64,000 nt of DNA, from contig JALHSP010000034.1 in assembly GCA_022865305.1 (NCBI GenBank), positions 34,108 through 98,107 on the forward strand. Direction: 5' to 3'. The notes beneath the pieces are model-generated. The model searched no databases, was not told the DNA's origin, and saw only the letters and a list, made by a program, of their open reading frames with translations. Made by a program: the position numbers and the translations under genes. Below are positions 43,192 through 51,963 of the stretch, one piece after another. Position 1 is the first letter of the stretch, and every line of letters begins with the position of its first letter. The DNA comes from Bacteroidales bacterium. GTDB taxonomy: Bacteria; Bacteroidota; Bacteroidia; Bacteroidales; VadinHA17.

Positions 43192-44281
43192 ATGATCACT
43201 AATGAACAAATAAAGGATTTATCGGAACGCCGTGATGCGTTAAGGAGGTATCTTTGACATCGACGGCAAGCTGAAGCTCATTGCAGAAAAAGAGACCATT
43301 TCCCAGCAACCCGGTTTCTGGAATGATCCGAAACAGGCAGAAGAACTTCTTAAAAGCATATCGCTTCTCAAAAGCTGGACAACAGAATTTGAGATGATAA
43401 ACACCGCAATCGACGATTTGACTGTGATAAATGATTTTTTCAGGGAAGGTGAAGCAACCGAGCAGGATATTGATAGCCAGTATGACAAATGCCTTTCCAT
43501 GATCGAAGACCTCGAAGTTCGCAATATGCTCCGTAAGGAGGAAGATCAGCTCGGGGCTATTTTGAAAATCAATTCAGGAGCAGGTGGCACTGAGAGCAAC
43601 GACTGGGCAGCAATGCTGTTGAGAATGTATCTGCGTTGGGCTGAAAGGAATAATTTTAAAACTAAAGAGCTTGATTTTCAGCCCGGTGATGAGGTAGGGA
43701 TTAAATCAGTAACAATTGAGATTGACGGTGAACAGGCTTATGGCTACCTGAAAAGCGAAAATGGCGTGCACCGGCTTGTGAGAATCTCACCTTTTAATGC
43801 GCAGGGGAAGCGTCAGACTACATTTGCGTCAGTATTTATTTCTCCGCTTGTTGATAACAACATCGAAATTGAAGTTAATCCTTCCGATATTACATGGGAA
43901 ACATATCGCTCAAGCGGAGCTGGAGGCCAGAATGTAAATAAAGTTGAAACAGCAGTCCGCCTCAGGCATCATCCTTCAGGCATCGTGGTTGAAAACCAGG
44001 AGACAAGATCGCAACTGAACAATAAGGAAAATGCAATGAGGATACTTAAATCGCAGCTTTATGAACTTGAACTGAGAAAACGCATGGAAGAGAAGGCAAA
44101 GATTGAAGGCGAAAAGAAAAAGATCGAATGGGGCTCACAGATAAGGTCTTATACACTTCATCCCTATAAAATGGTTAAAGATCACAGGACAAACCATGAA
44201 ACAGGAAATGTACTGGCAGTTCTTGACGGAGATTTGAATCCATTCATAAAATCATACCTGATGGAATTTGCCAGTAAATAA
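43192..44281 (+). CDS. prfB: Peptide chain release factor 2, with programmed +1 frameshift
   Basis: RF2 ends translation at UGA and UAA. The first frame starts at ATG 43192 and meets TGA at 43255-43257 after 21 codons. The site AGGAGGTATCTTTGAC holds the internal Shine-Dalgarno-like AGGAGG, the slippery CTT and the TGA. A +1 shift continues from GAC 43256 to the stop at 44281, giving 362 residues, the usual RF2 length. The RF2 specificity motif SPF is in VRISPFNAQGKRQT, and GGQ is at residues 244-246 in SGAGGQNVNKVE. A -7 box TAATTTTG lies at 43166-43173. The frameshift lets RF2 control its own level: low RF2 stalls at the TGA and favours shifting. Confidence 0.97.
43243..43258 (+). promoter_or_regulatory. 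prfB programmed +1 frameshift signal
   Basis: AGGAGG (43243-43248), TAT, CTT (slippery codon, 43252-43254) and TGA (43255-43257) followed by C. This is the classical bacterial RF2 autoregulatory site. Confidence 0.97.
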
Positions 44282-44376
44282 TAAAAAATCTTTTCGCCCT
44301 GATATGATGATAAATTTTATGAAATGGTTGTCAGCTAATCAGCTAATTTGTACTGCAAATTCATTCCTTTCAGAAA

Positions 44377-47300
44377 ATGGCTAAAAGTGAAAAGCTTTTT
44401 GAGCAGTTTCCGCCGGTAAGCACTAAAGAGTGGATGGATAAGATCACTGCTGATCTGAAGGGTGCTGACTTTAATAAAAAACTGGTCTGGAAAACCATTG
44501 AGGGATTTGATGTGCTGCCATTCTACAGGCAGGAGGATTTAGCAAAGCTGAAATATATTGACTCCCTGCCCGGAGAATTTCCATTTTTAAGAGGCAAGAA
44601 AATAAATAATAGCTGGAGAATCCGGCAGGACATTGAAGTAACAGATTATCCGGCAGCTAACGAAAAAGCCCTTAAGATCCTGGCTAACGGTGTTGATTCC
44701 CTGGGATTTATTATTACTGATCCGGAGACAGTAAGCGAAAAGAATTTTAACATCCTGCTTAAAGACATTTCTCCAGAAGGCGTTGAGCTGAATTTCCTTT
44801 CAAACGCAAAAGCCAGAGAGATCCTAGGCATCTTTAATGCTTACATAGATAAGACAGGGACAGATCACAATAAAATCGTCGGAGCCATTGAAACAGATCC
44901 AATAAGCCGGCTAATGCTTAATGGAACACTTTGTATACCGGTCGAACAGGGATTTGATTATCTGGCAGGAGTTATTGCATCAGCATCCATTCTTCCGCAA
45001 TTTCGTGCAGTGCATCTGAACGCTTCAAATTTTGGCAACGCAGGAGCAGATATTGTACAGGAGCTGGCATTCGGAATATCAATGGGAGCTGAATATCTTT
45101 CGCAACTTACCGAAAGGGGAATTAAGCCTGAAATTGCAGTATCAAAAATCAGGTTCTCTTTCAGTACGGGATCAAATTACTTTCCTGAAATTGCAAAACT
45201 AAGGGCAGCACGTTTATTATGGTCGGTTGTCACAAATGGATTTCTGGCTGATTCAGATAATGCATCCGGAATGGAAATTCATTGCGCTACAACCAAATGG
45301 AATAAAACCCTTTATGATCCTTATGTAAATATGCTGAGAACCCAGACTGAAGCAATGGCTGCAATTCTTGGAGGGACCGATTCGCTTACCGTTGAGCCTT
45401 TTGACATTGTCTTCAGGCAACCTGATAATTTTTCAGAAAGAATTGCGCGTAATCAGCAGCTCATACTTAAGGAAGAATCCTATTTCAATAAGGTTGCTGA
45501 TCCAGCTGGCGGGTCATACTATTTAGAGAATCTGACACACCTTATTGCGGAAAATGCCTGGAAATTGTTCCTTGAGATCCAGAATCATGGGGGGTTTATT
45601 GAGTGCCTGTTTAAAGGATTGATCCAGGGAAAGATCAGGGAATCAGCGACTAAGCACAAAGCAGGGATGCCTGAAAAAATAATTGTATTTCCTGAAATAA
45701 GCTCTGATGCATTTAAGTCCTCCGGGAATCAGGGGGACGGGAAGACGGTGAAACCGGAATTCAGGCACAGTGACTTAAGTAACCTGCCGTTTAAAAAAAG
45801 GGATTTTCGTGAGTGGGAAAAGAGCAAGCACGTTGTCAAGGACTGGATAACAGCTGAAGGTCTTCAAATAAAAAGTGTTTATGGGAAGGAAGATCTTAAT
45901 GGCATGGAGCATCTTGGATATGCAGCAGGAATTCCGCCCTTTTTACGGGGCCCTTATTCTACCATGTATGTTTTACAGCCATGGACCATCCGGCAGTATG
46001 CGGGATTTTCAACAGCTGAAGACTCTAATGCTTTTTACCGGCGAAATCTTGCTGCCGGTCAGAAGGGACTCTCTGTAGCGTTTGATCTGGCTACACACCG
46101 GGGATATGACTCTGACCATGACAGAGTTGCAGGGGATGTTGGTAAAGCAGGAGTTGCCGTTGACTCCGTCCTTGACATGAAGATCCTTTTTGACCAGATA
46201 CCTCTTGATAAGATATCTGTTTCAATGACCATGAATGGCGCAATTCTGCCAATAATGGCATTTTACATTGTTGCCGCACTTGAACAGGGAGCAAAACTGG
46301 ACGAACTGACAGGAACAATACAGAATGATATTCTTAAGGAGTTCATGGTAAGGAATACATATATATATCCTCCGGAATTCTCAATGAAGATCACTGCCGA
46401 TATTTTTACGTATATGTCGGCAAAAATGCCAAGGTTCAATTCAATCAGCGTTTCAGGATATCATATGCAGGAGGCTGGAGCAACATGTGATATTGAGCTG
46501 GCATATACTCTTGCCGACGGGCTTGAATATCTTAGGACGGGCATTAAAGCCGGTCTCGATATTGATGCTTTTGCACCGCGGATCTCATTTTTCTGGGCAA
46601 TTGGCATGAATCACTTTATGGAGATTGCCAAAATGAGAGCTGCAAGAATGCTCTGGGCAAAAATAGTTCATGGCTTTAATCCCAAAAATCCAAAATCTCT
46701 TGCACTCAGAACGCATTGCCAGACCTCCGGGTGGAGTCTTACGGAACAGGATCCGTTTAATAATGTAGGCAGAACATGTATCGAAGCAATGGCAGCTGCA
46801 TTTGGACATACCCAGAGTCTTCATACTAATGCGCTCGATGAAGCACTTGCCCTGCCAACCGATTTCTCAGCAAGAATAGCCAGGAATACACAGATATATA
46901 TACAGGAAGAGACCCGGATTTGCCGGGCAGTTGATCCATGGGCAGGTTCATATTATATTGAAACACTGACACATGAGATTGCCCACAAAGCCTGGGAGCA
47001 TATTATGGAAATAGAAAACCTCGGAGGAATGGCCCAAGCTATCGAGTCGGGTGTCCCGAAAATGAGGATTGAAGAGGCTGCAGCAAGGGCACAGGCAAGA
47101 ATTGATTCGGGTGTACAGACTATTGTTGGAACGAACAGGTACAGGCCTGAAAAAGAAGATCCGCTGGAGACACTTGAGGTTGATAATACCGCTGTCCGTG
47201 AATCTCAGATAAAGCGTCTTGCAAAGTTGCGTGCAGAAAGAAATGAAGCTGACTGCCAGGCTGCGCTTGATGCAATTACGGAATGTGTTAAAACAGGAGA

Positions 47301-47901
47301 AGGCAATCTTCTCGAATTAGCCGTCAGGGCTGCCTCAAAACGTGCAAGCCTGGGCGAAATATCATATGCATGTGAAAAAATAGCCGGGAGGTATAAAGGA
47401 GTGATACGTACAATTTCAGGGATTTATTCATCAGAGTACAGATCTGATAAAGATTTTATTGAAGCAAAAGCACTTGTTTCCAGGTTTGCTGAAAAAGAGG
47501 GGCGTCAGCCAAGGATAATGATCGCCAAGATGGGACAGGATGGTCACGATCGGGGCGCAAAAGTTGTATCAACGGGATATGCTGATATTGGTTTTGATGT
47601 TGATATTGGTCCTCTCTTCCAGACACCGGCAGAAGCAGCAAAACAGGCTGTGGAAAATGATGTTCATGTACTGGGAGTATCGAGCCTCGCTGCCGGACAT
47701 AAAACACTTATTCCACAGGTGATAAATGAACTCAAAAGCCTGGGAAGAGAAGATATCCTTGTGATTGCCGGAGGTGTTATTCCTCCACAGGATTACCAGT
47801 TCCTTTATGATGCAGGTGTGGCAGCAATATTCGGACCAGGCACATCTGTTTCAAAAGCGGCAAAGCAGATACTTGAAATCCTGTTGCATGCATTTGAATA
47901 A
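44377..47901 (+). CDS. Single-chain methylmalonyl-CoA mutase: MutA-like barrel fused to full MutB
   Basis: 1174 residues in one uninterrupted frame. Residues about 1-440 match the small (beta) subunit: [56 protein letters not shown]. Residues about 480-1174 match the complete large subunit: [59 protein letters not shown], and a C-terminal cobalamin-binding domain with GQDGHDRG (His1057 is the expected lower cobalt ligand). The degenerate B12-like domain that usually ends MutA is missing and replaced by a short linker. The enzyme interconverts succinyl-CoA and (R)-methylmalonyl-CoA with adenosylcobalamin. No epimerase or MeaB-type GTPase gene is adjacent. Confidence 0.93.
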   Translation: MAKSEKLFEQFPPVSTKEWMDKITADLKGADFNKKLVWKTIEGFDVLPFYRQEDLAKLKYIDSLPGEFPFLRGKKINNSWRIRQDIEVTDYPAANEKALKILANGVDSLGFIITDPETVSEKNFNILLKDISPEGVELNFLSNAKAREILGIFNAYIDKTGTDHNKIVGAIETDPISRLMLNGTLCIPVEQGFDYLAGVIASASILPQFRAVHLNASNFGNAGADIVQELAFGISMGAEYLSQLTERGIKPEIAVSKIRFSFSTGSNYFPEIAKLRAARLLWSVVTNGFLADSDNASGMEIHCATTKWNKTLYDPYVNMLRTQTEAMAAILGGTDSLTVEPFDIVFRQPDNFSERIARNQQLILKEESYFNKVADPAGGSYYLENLTHLIAENAWKLFLEIQNHGGFIECLFKGLIQGKIRESATKHKAGMPEKIIVFPEISSDAFKSSGNQGDGKTVKPEFRHSDLSNLPFKKRDFREWEKSKHVVKDWITAEGLQIKSVYGKEDLNGMEHLGYAAGIPPFLRGPYSTMYVLQPWTIRQYAGFSTAEDSNAFYRRNLAAGQKGLSVAFDLATHRGYDSDHDRVAGDVGKAGVAVDSVLDMKILFDQIPLDKISVSMTMNGAILPIMAFYIVAALEQGAKLDELTGTIQNDILKEFMVRNTYIYPPEFSMKITADIFTYMSAKMPRFNSISVSGYHMQEAGATCDIELAYTLADGLEYLRTGIKAGLDIDAFAPRISFFWAIGMNHFMEIAKMRAARMLWAKIVHGFNPKNPKSLALRTHCQTSGWSLTEQDPFNNVGRTCIEAMAAAFGHTQSLHTNALDEALALPTDFSARIARNTQIYIQEETRICRAVDPWAGSYYIETLTHEIAHKAWEHIMEIENLGGMAQAIESGVPKMRIEEAAARAQARIDSGVQTIVGTNRYRPEKEDPLETLEVDNTAVRESQIKRLAKLRAERNEADCQAALDAITECVKTGEGNLLELAVRAASKRASLGEISYACEKIAGRYKGVIRTISGIYSSEYRSDKDFIEAKALVSRFAEKEGRQPRIMIAKMGQDGHDRGAKVVSTGYADIGFDVDIGPLFQTPAEAAKQAVENDVHVLGVSSLAAGHKTLIPQVINELKSLGREDILVIAGGVIPPQDYQFLYDAGVAAIFGPGTSVSKAAKQILEILLHAFE

Positions 47902-47939
47902 TAAATTGAGTTAATTTGAAAAATTAAAACTATCTTTCA

Positions 47940-48497
47940 ATGAAAGCACTCTGCACTTTTTTACTTATAATTCCTTTGATTCTATCGGGATGCAAAGCAA
48001 AAAAACCATTAATTGAAAATATACCTGTAATGGAGCAAACTGTAGCAAATCAGCCGGTAACAAATTTTTCAGATCAGTCTACATGGTTACTGGGATATTT
48101 TACCAGGGAACAAATTTCCCAGGTACCTCATAGTGAATGGTACCAAAAAGGCTATGACGAGTATCAATTTAATACTGAAGCTGTTAATAAATTAACAGAG
48201 ATCAGCAAGGATAATCTTATAATAAAAATTGTTATGGGAACATGGTGTCCGGACAGCCGTAGAGAAGTTCCCCGTTTTATGCGTATTCTTGATCTGTGGA
48301 AATTTCAGATGGAGAATGTGACATTCATTGGTGTCGATAATGCAAAGCTCTCACCGGCAAGAGAATATGAAAAGCTCGACATTCAAAGAGTGCCTACTTT
48401 TATTTTTTATAAAAATAATATTGAAGCCGGACGCATCATTGAAGTTCCGGTGACGTCTTTAGAGCAGGATATTATAAATATTCTGAACAAGGAATGA
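47940..48497 (+). CDS. Thioredoxin-like lipoprotein with WCPDS site
   Basis: 185 residues with lipobox ILSGC (Cys18). The thioredoxin fold is marked by IVMGTWCPDSRREVPRFM, the cis-Pro segment QRVPTFIFYKN and the C-terminal helix. The active site has a single cysteine (C-P-D-S), so it cannot act as an ordinary dithiol oxidoreductase; a mixed-disulphide, reductase-partner or non-redox role is possible. It follows the mutase gene by 38 bp and precedes a DUF4190 gene; a common transcript is possible, but no functional link is known. Confidence 0.8.
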   Translation: MKALCTFLLIIPLILSGCKAKKPLIENIPVMEQTVANQPVTNFSDQSTWLLGYFTREQISQVPHSEWYQKGYDEYQFNTEAVNKLTEISKDNLIIKIVMGTWCPDSRREVPRFMRILDLWKFQMENVTFIGVDNAKLSPAREYEKLDIQRVPTFIFYKNNIEAGRIIEVPVTSLEQDIINILNKE

Positions 48498-48522
48498 ATA
48501 ATAATAAATACTTAAAAGAGTC

Positions 48523-49050
48523 ATGGAAGATTTAAGTAGTAACAGAGTGCCTGACACAGGACAAAGCTCGGGACAACCTACAGGTCAAAATCTGGGAATT
48601 GCTGCCCTGATAACAGCAATAATAACTTTTGTCATTGCAGTGATCCCATGTGTGGGTCTTGTTGCAATTATCCCGGGGATAATAGCCATTGTGCTTGCTT
48701 CGGTCGGACTTTCACAGGTTGCAAGAAATAATTCCCCCCGTGGAATTCTTATCGCCGGCCTGATCATTGCTGTTGTTGCATCGCTGATCTCATTTTCACA
48801 GTTTTTTGTTGCAGGTAAAATCGCCCAGAAAGCTGATAAATGGCCAAATAAACTCGAGAACATATTTGAGGATGTTCAGGAAAATGTTATTAAAGATCTT
48901 GAGGATGCAAATATTTCAATAAAGGTTGAGAACGGTGATGAAAAAGTCGAAATAACCACAAATCCGAACAAAGGCGATCGCGAAAAGACGCTGGAAGATC
49001 TCGAAAAAGGAAATGTTACCGGGAATGACACTGTGGTTCAAAAAAAGTAG
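48523..49050 (+). CDS. DUF4190-type membrane protein
   Basis: 175 residues: a Gly/Gln/Ser-rich N-terminus (QSSGQPTGQNLG), two hydrophobic segments (AALITAIITFVIAVIPCVGL and ILIAGLIIAVVASLISF) of the DUF4190 type with small Gly/Ala-rich turns, then a charged, coiled or disordered tail of about 75 residues (VQENVIKDLEDANISIKVEN). Function is unknown. Its stop overlaps the start of the DUF2752 gene by 38 bp, suggesting translational coupling. Confidence 0.75.
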   Translation: MEDLSSNRVPDTGQSSGQPTGQNLGIAALITAIITFVIAVIPCVGLVAIIPGIIAIVLASVGLSQVARNNSPRGILIAGLIIAVVASLISFSQFFVAGKIAQKADKWPNKLENIFEDVQENVIKDLEDANISIKVENGDEKVEITTNPNKGDREKTLEDLEKGNVTGNDTVVQKK

Positions 49051-49477
49051 TCAGAACGGAAAATCACAGGTAAGACTGAAAAATGAGCCTTACTTAATAA
49101 TAAATATAGCATTTGCCGGAGTAATAATGCTTATTATGGTTTACTCCGGCATTTTTTCACCTGAAAAAGATAACTATCCCATTGTTTGTATTCATGAGAA
49201 ACTTACCGGGGAACCTTGCGTCTCCTGCGGACTTTCTCATAGCATCTCGTTGATTTTAAGAGGAAGAATTAATGAGGCTTATCAGTGGAATATTTATGGA
49301 ATGAGAGTGTTCCTTTTCTTTGTTGCGCAACTGCTCATGCGTATCTTCTTTTCATGGTATTACATCAGTCAGCCGGACTCCCGTAAACAATTGATATTAT
49401 TAGATATAGCAGGTTCAGGTCTGATGTTCCTTATGGTCTTCTGGCCATATATTTTCAGTATTTTCAGAGGATTATGA
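49013..49477 (+). CDS. DUF2752 membrane protein
   Basis: 154 residues; an alternative ATG at 49025 would shorten it by four. Membrane segments at about 29-47, 98-118 and 130-152 surround the DUF2752 signature GEPCVSCGLSHSISLILRG, where the Cys-x-x-Cys pair and following helix are conserved. The role of the family is unknown. The stop codon TGA (49475-49477) directly abuts the stop codon of recX on the other strand, forming TGATCA with no spacer. Confidence 0.82.
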   Translation: MLPGMTLWFKKSSQNGKSQVRLKNEPYLIINIAFAGVIMLIMVYSGIFSPEKDNYPIVCIHEKLTGEPCVSCGLSHSISLILRGRINEAYQWNIYGMRVFLFFVAQLLMRIFFSWYYISQPDSRKQLILLDIAGSGLMFLMVFWPYIFSIFRGL

Positions 49478-49945
49478 TCAGGCTTCAGTTTCATTCAGCA
49501 GACCGTATAGCAAATCGCTTTCAAATCCTTTTGACAGACCATACCGGAGGAGCTTCCCTTTAAGATCATACTGGCTCCTGGCTTTGATAAATCTCCTGTG
49601 GTCTGATAGAATTTCCTTAAGGATTTTAATATAGTCCTCATTATCAATAGAATCAAGCGCAGTTTTTATAATATCCGGAGGGATTTTTTTTATTTTAAGG
49701 TGTGCTGCGATCTTGACTTTGCCCCATTTATTGTAAATGAACTTATCTTTCACAAAAGCTTTTGAATAGCGGATATCGTTTATGAAATTTTCCTTGTAAA
49801 GAATATTAATGATTTTCTCACTGCCGTTGTCTGAGATTCCCCACGATTTCAGCCTGGTACGAATATCATCAGCGCAATACTCACGGCGTGAGCAAAGCGC
49901 CATTGTTTTTGAAAGAGAAGCTTTAATAAGTTCGTTTTCAGTCAT
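49478..49945 (-). CDS. recX: Regulatory protein RecX
   Basis: 155 residues of helical RecX-type repeats: ALCSRREYCADDIRTRLKSW, the second repeat ILYKENFINDIRYSKAFVKD and KWGKVKIAAHLKIKKIPPDI. RecX binds RecA filaments and limits recombination and SOS activity. The gene overlaps the 3' end of prmC by 8 bp and is probably cotranscribed with it. recA itself is not in the window. Confidence 0.93.
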   Translation of the reverse strand: MTENELIKASLSKTMALCSRREYCADDIRTRLKSWGISDNGSEKIINILYKENFINDIRYSKAFVKDKFIYNKWGKVKIAAHLKIKKIPPDIIKTALDSIDNEDYIKILKEILSDHRRFIKARSQYDLKGKLLRYGLSKGFESDLLYGLLNETEA

Positions 49946-50804
49946 TTTTAATACCTTTTATTATTCTCTCTTTCCCGTTGATGTCTTTAACGATTTCAAT
50001 ACCCGAATATCCGGATGATTCAAGTAACTGAAAGATGGATTTTCCCATTGCTTCATTGATCTCAAAATATATTTTTCCCCCGGGTTTCAGAATGTTTACT
50101 GCAAATCTTACTATTTCACGATAATAGATAAGGGGATCAGAATCCGGAACAAAAAGAGCCATATGCGGCTCAAAATCGAGTACATTTTTAGCAATAAATT
50201 GTTTTTCAGATTCGCGGATATATGGCGGATTACTAACAATGATATCAGTTTTATCATGGAGGCTAAATTCTGCATTAAAAATATCGGCAATAATAAGTGT
50301 AACTTTTACACTATTTAACCGTGCATTCTCCTTTGCTATTTTGATAGCTCCCTCTGAGATATCAATGCCAGTAATTACAGATCCGGGAATATTCACAGCA
50401 AGGGCAATAGCAATACAGCCGGTTCCTGTTCCAACATCCAGAATTGTGCCCGTGAATCCCCTGTTTTCCTTTATAATTAAATCGACAAGCTCTTCTGTTT
50501 CAGAACGCGGAATAAGCGTTTCACTGTTTACCCGGATTACACAATTGTAGAAACTCGTTTCTCCAAGGATATACTGTACTGGTTTACCCGTTCTGAGCTC
50601 CATACAGATGCTGATAATTCTCTGAACCTGCTTCTTTGAGACAGGAGATTCAGGCAATGCAAGCCGGTGCAACCTGGAGATTCCATAAATATTCCTTATA
50701 ATTATAGAGGTCAGTGCGCTTATTTCAGGTTCAGGATAGATATCACCGAGTTCCTTTGCCAGGTAAGGCCTTATATCTTTTATTGTTCGTATCTTGACGG
50801 CCAT
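49938..50804 (-). CDS. prmC: Release factor glutamine methyltransferase (PrmC/HemK)
   Basis: 288 residues. PrmC methylates the Gln of the GGQ motif in RF1 and RF2. SAM-binding motif ILDVGTGTGCIAIALAVN and catalytic NPPY in DIIVSNPPYIRESE are intact; the N-terminal helical domain is present with the RF-binding region GKPVQYILGETSFYN. Its substrate RF2 is encoded about 6 kb away at 43192-44281. It is divergent from ribD with only 26 bp between start codons. Confidence 0.95.
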   Translation of the reverse strand: MAVKIRTIKDIRPYLAKELGDIYPEPEISALTSIIIRNIYGISRLHRLALPESPVSKKQVQRIISICMELRTGKPVQYILGETSFYNCVIRVNSETLIPRSETEELVDLIIKENRGFTGTILDVGTGTGCIAIALAVNIPGSVITGIDISEGAIKIAKENARLNSVKVTLIIADIFNAEFSLHDKTDIIVSNPPYIRESEKQFIAKNVLDFEPHMALFVPDSDPLIYYREIVRFAVNILKPGGKIYFEINEAMGKSIFQLLESSGYSGIEIVKDINGKERIIKGIKND

Positions 50805-50830
50805 ATGTCAAAAATAGCACTTTCAGGGGA

Positions 50831-51886
50831 ATGCCGGAAAATGGTGACATAAAATTCATTAAGAGATGCCTGGAACTTGCCGGTAAAGCTGAAGGTCAGA
50901 CGTATCCTAATCCGATGGTTGGTTCCGTGATTGTCCATAATGGATTAATAATCGGTGAAGGATATCACCTGAAAGCCGGAAATCCCCATGCGGAGGTAAA
51001 TGCAATCAACTCGGTTGCGGATAAGGGCATACTGAAATCCTCCATCTTGTATGTAAATCTTGAGCCATGTTCTCATTTCGGTAAAACACCTCCCTGCACC
51101 GACTTAATTATCTCTCGGGGGATCAGGAAGATTGTTTTAGGTACTGTTGATACAAGTGAGAAAGTATCGGGAAAAGGAATTGCCAGACTTAAAAATGCGG
51201 GATGTGAGGTTATAACAGGAGTTCTGGAAAAAGAGTGCAGAAGACTTAACCGGCGGTTTTTTAATTTTCACGAAAAAAAACGACCATATATAACGTTGAA
51301 ATGGGCGCAGAGTGCTGATGGATATCTCGATTCGAAGAGACCGGACGGTGATGAAATAGGACCGAACTGGATAACAGGAAAGCCGGAAAGGGTTCTGGTG
51401 CACAAATGGCGGTCTTTTGAGCAGACTATTCTGACGGGAGCCGGAACGATCAGGAAAGATAATCCTCAGCTAAATGTAAGGGAATGGACGGGAAACGATC
51501 CTGTCAGGTTAATACTCAGCTATTCAGGATCTCTTGACAAAAAATCAGCTATTTTTAAGATAAATGGAACAAATATTGTTTTTTTACGTAATAGTGATAC
51601 TGATATCGGGAAAGCAATAAAGGTGGTACTAAATGTTAATGAGTCTTCTGCAAGGCAGATTGCTGATTATCTCTTCAATATTGGTATTCAGTCGCTGCTT
51701 GTTGAGGGAGGCGCTAAAGTGCTCACCCATTTTATCTTAACAGGATTGTGGGATGAGGCAAGAATTTTTACCGGGAATGCTTTTTTTAAAAAAGGGATCA
51801 AAGCACCAGGTATTAATGGAACTGTTTTTACAAAATCAAAATTCAGCAGAAGCATGCTTCAAATCATTTTAAATAGTGGAAGTTAG
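50831..51886 (+). CDS. ribD: Bifunctional riboflavin biosynthesis deaminase/reductase
   Basis: 351 residues: an N-terminal zinc deaminase domain with NPHAEVNAINSV and NLEPCSHFGKTPPCTDLI (His, Glu, two Cys) and a C-terminal reductase domain (ITLKWAQSADGYLDSKRPDG, LTGAGTIRKDNPQLNVREW, SLLVEGGAKVLTHF). It catalyses the second and third steps of riboflavin synthesis from GTP. Length is normal. Other rib genes are not in the window. Confidence 0.96.
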   Translation: MPENGDIKFIKRCLELAGKAEGQTYPNPMVGSVIVHNGLIIGEGYHLKAGNPHAEVNAINSVADKGILKSSILYVNLEPCSHFGKTPPCTDLIISRGIRKIVLGTVDTSEKVSGKGIARLKNAGCEVITGVLEKECRRLNRRFFNFHEKKRPYITLKWAQSADGYLDSKRPDGDEIGPNWITGKPERVLVHKWRSFEQTILTGAGTIRKDNPQLNVREWTGNDPVRLILSYSGSLDKKSAIFKINGTNIVFLRNSDTDIGKAIKVVLNVNESSARQIADYLFNIGIQSLLVEGGAKVLTHFILTGLWDEARIFTGNAFFKKGIKAPGINGTVFTKSKFSRSMLQIILNSGS

Positions 51887-51963
51887 CATATGTTGGAGGT
51901 TGGAAATTTCAATAGATATTTCTATTTTTGATACTTAGTTTAAATTTAATTTACTTTTAAGTC

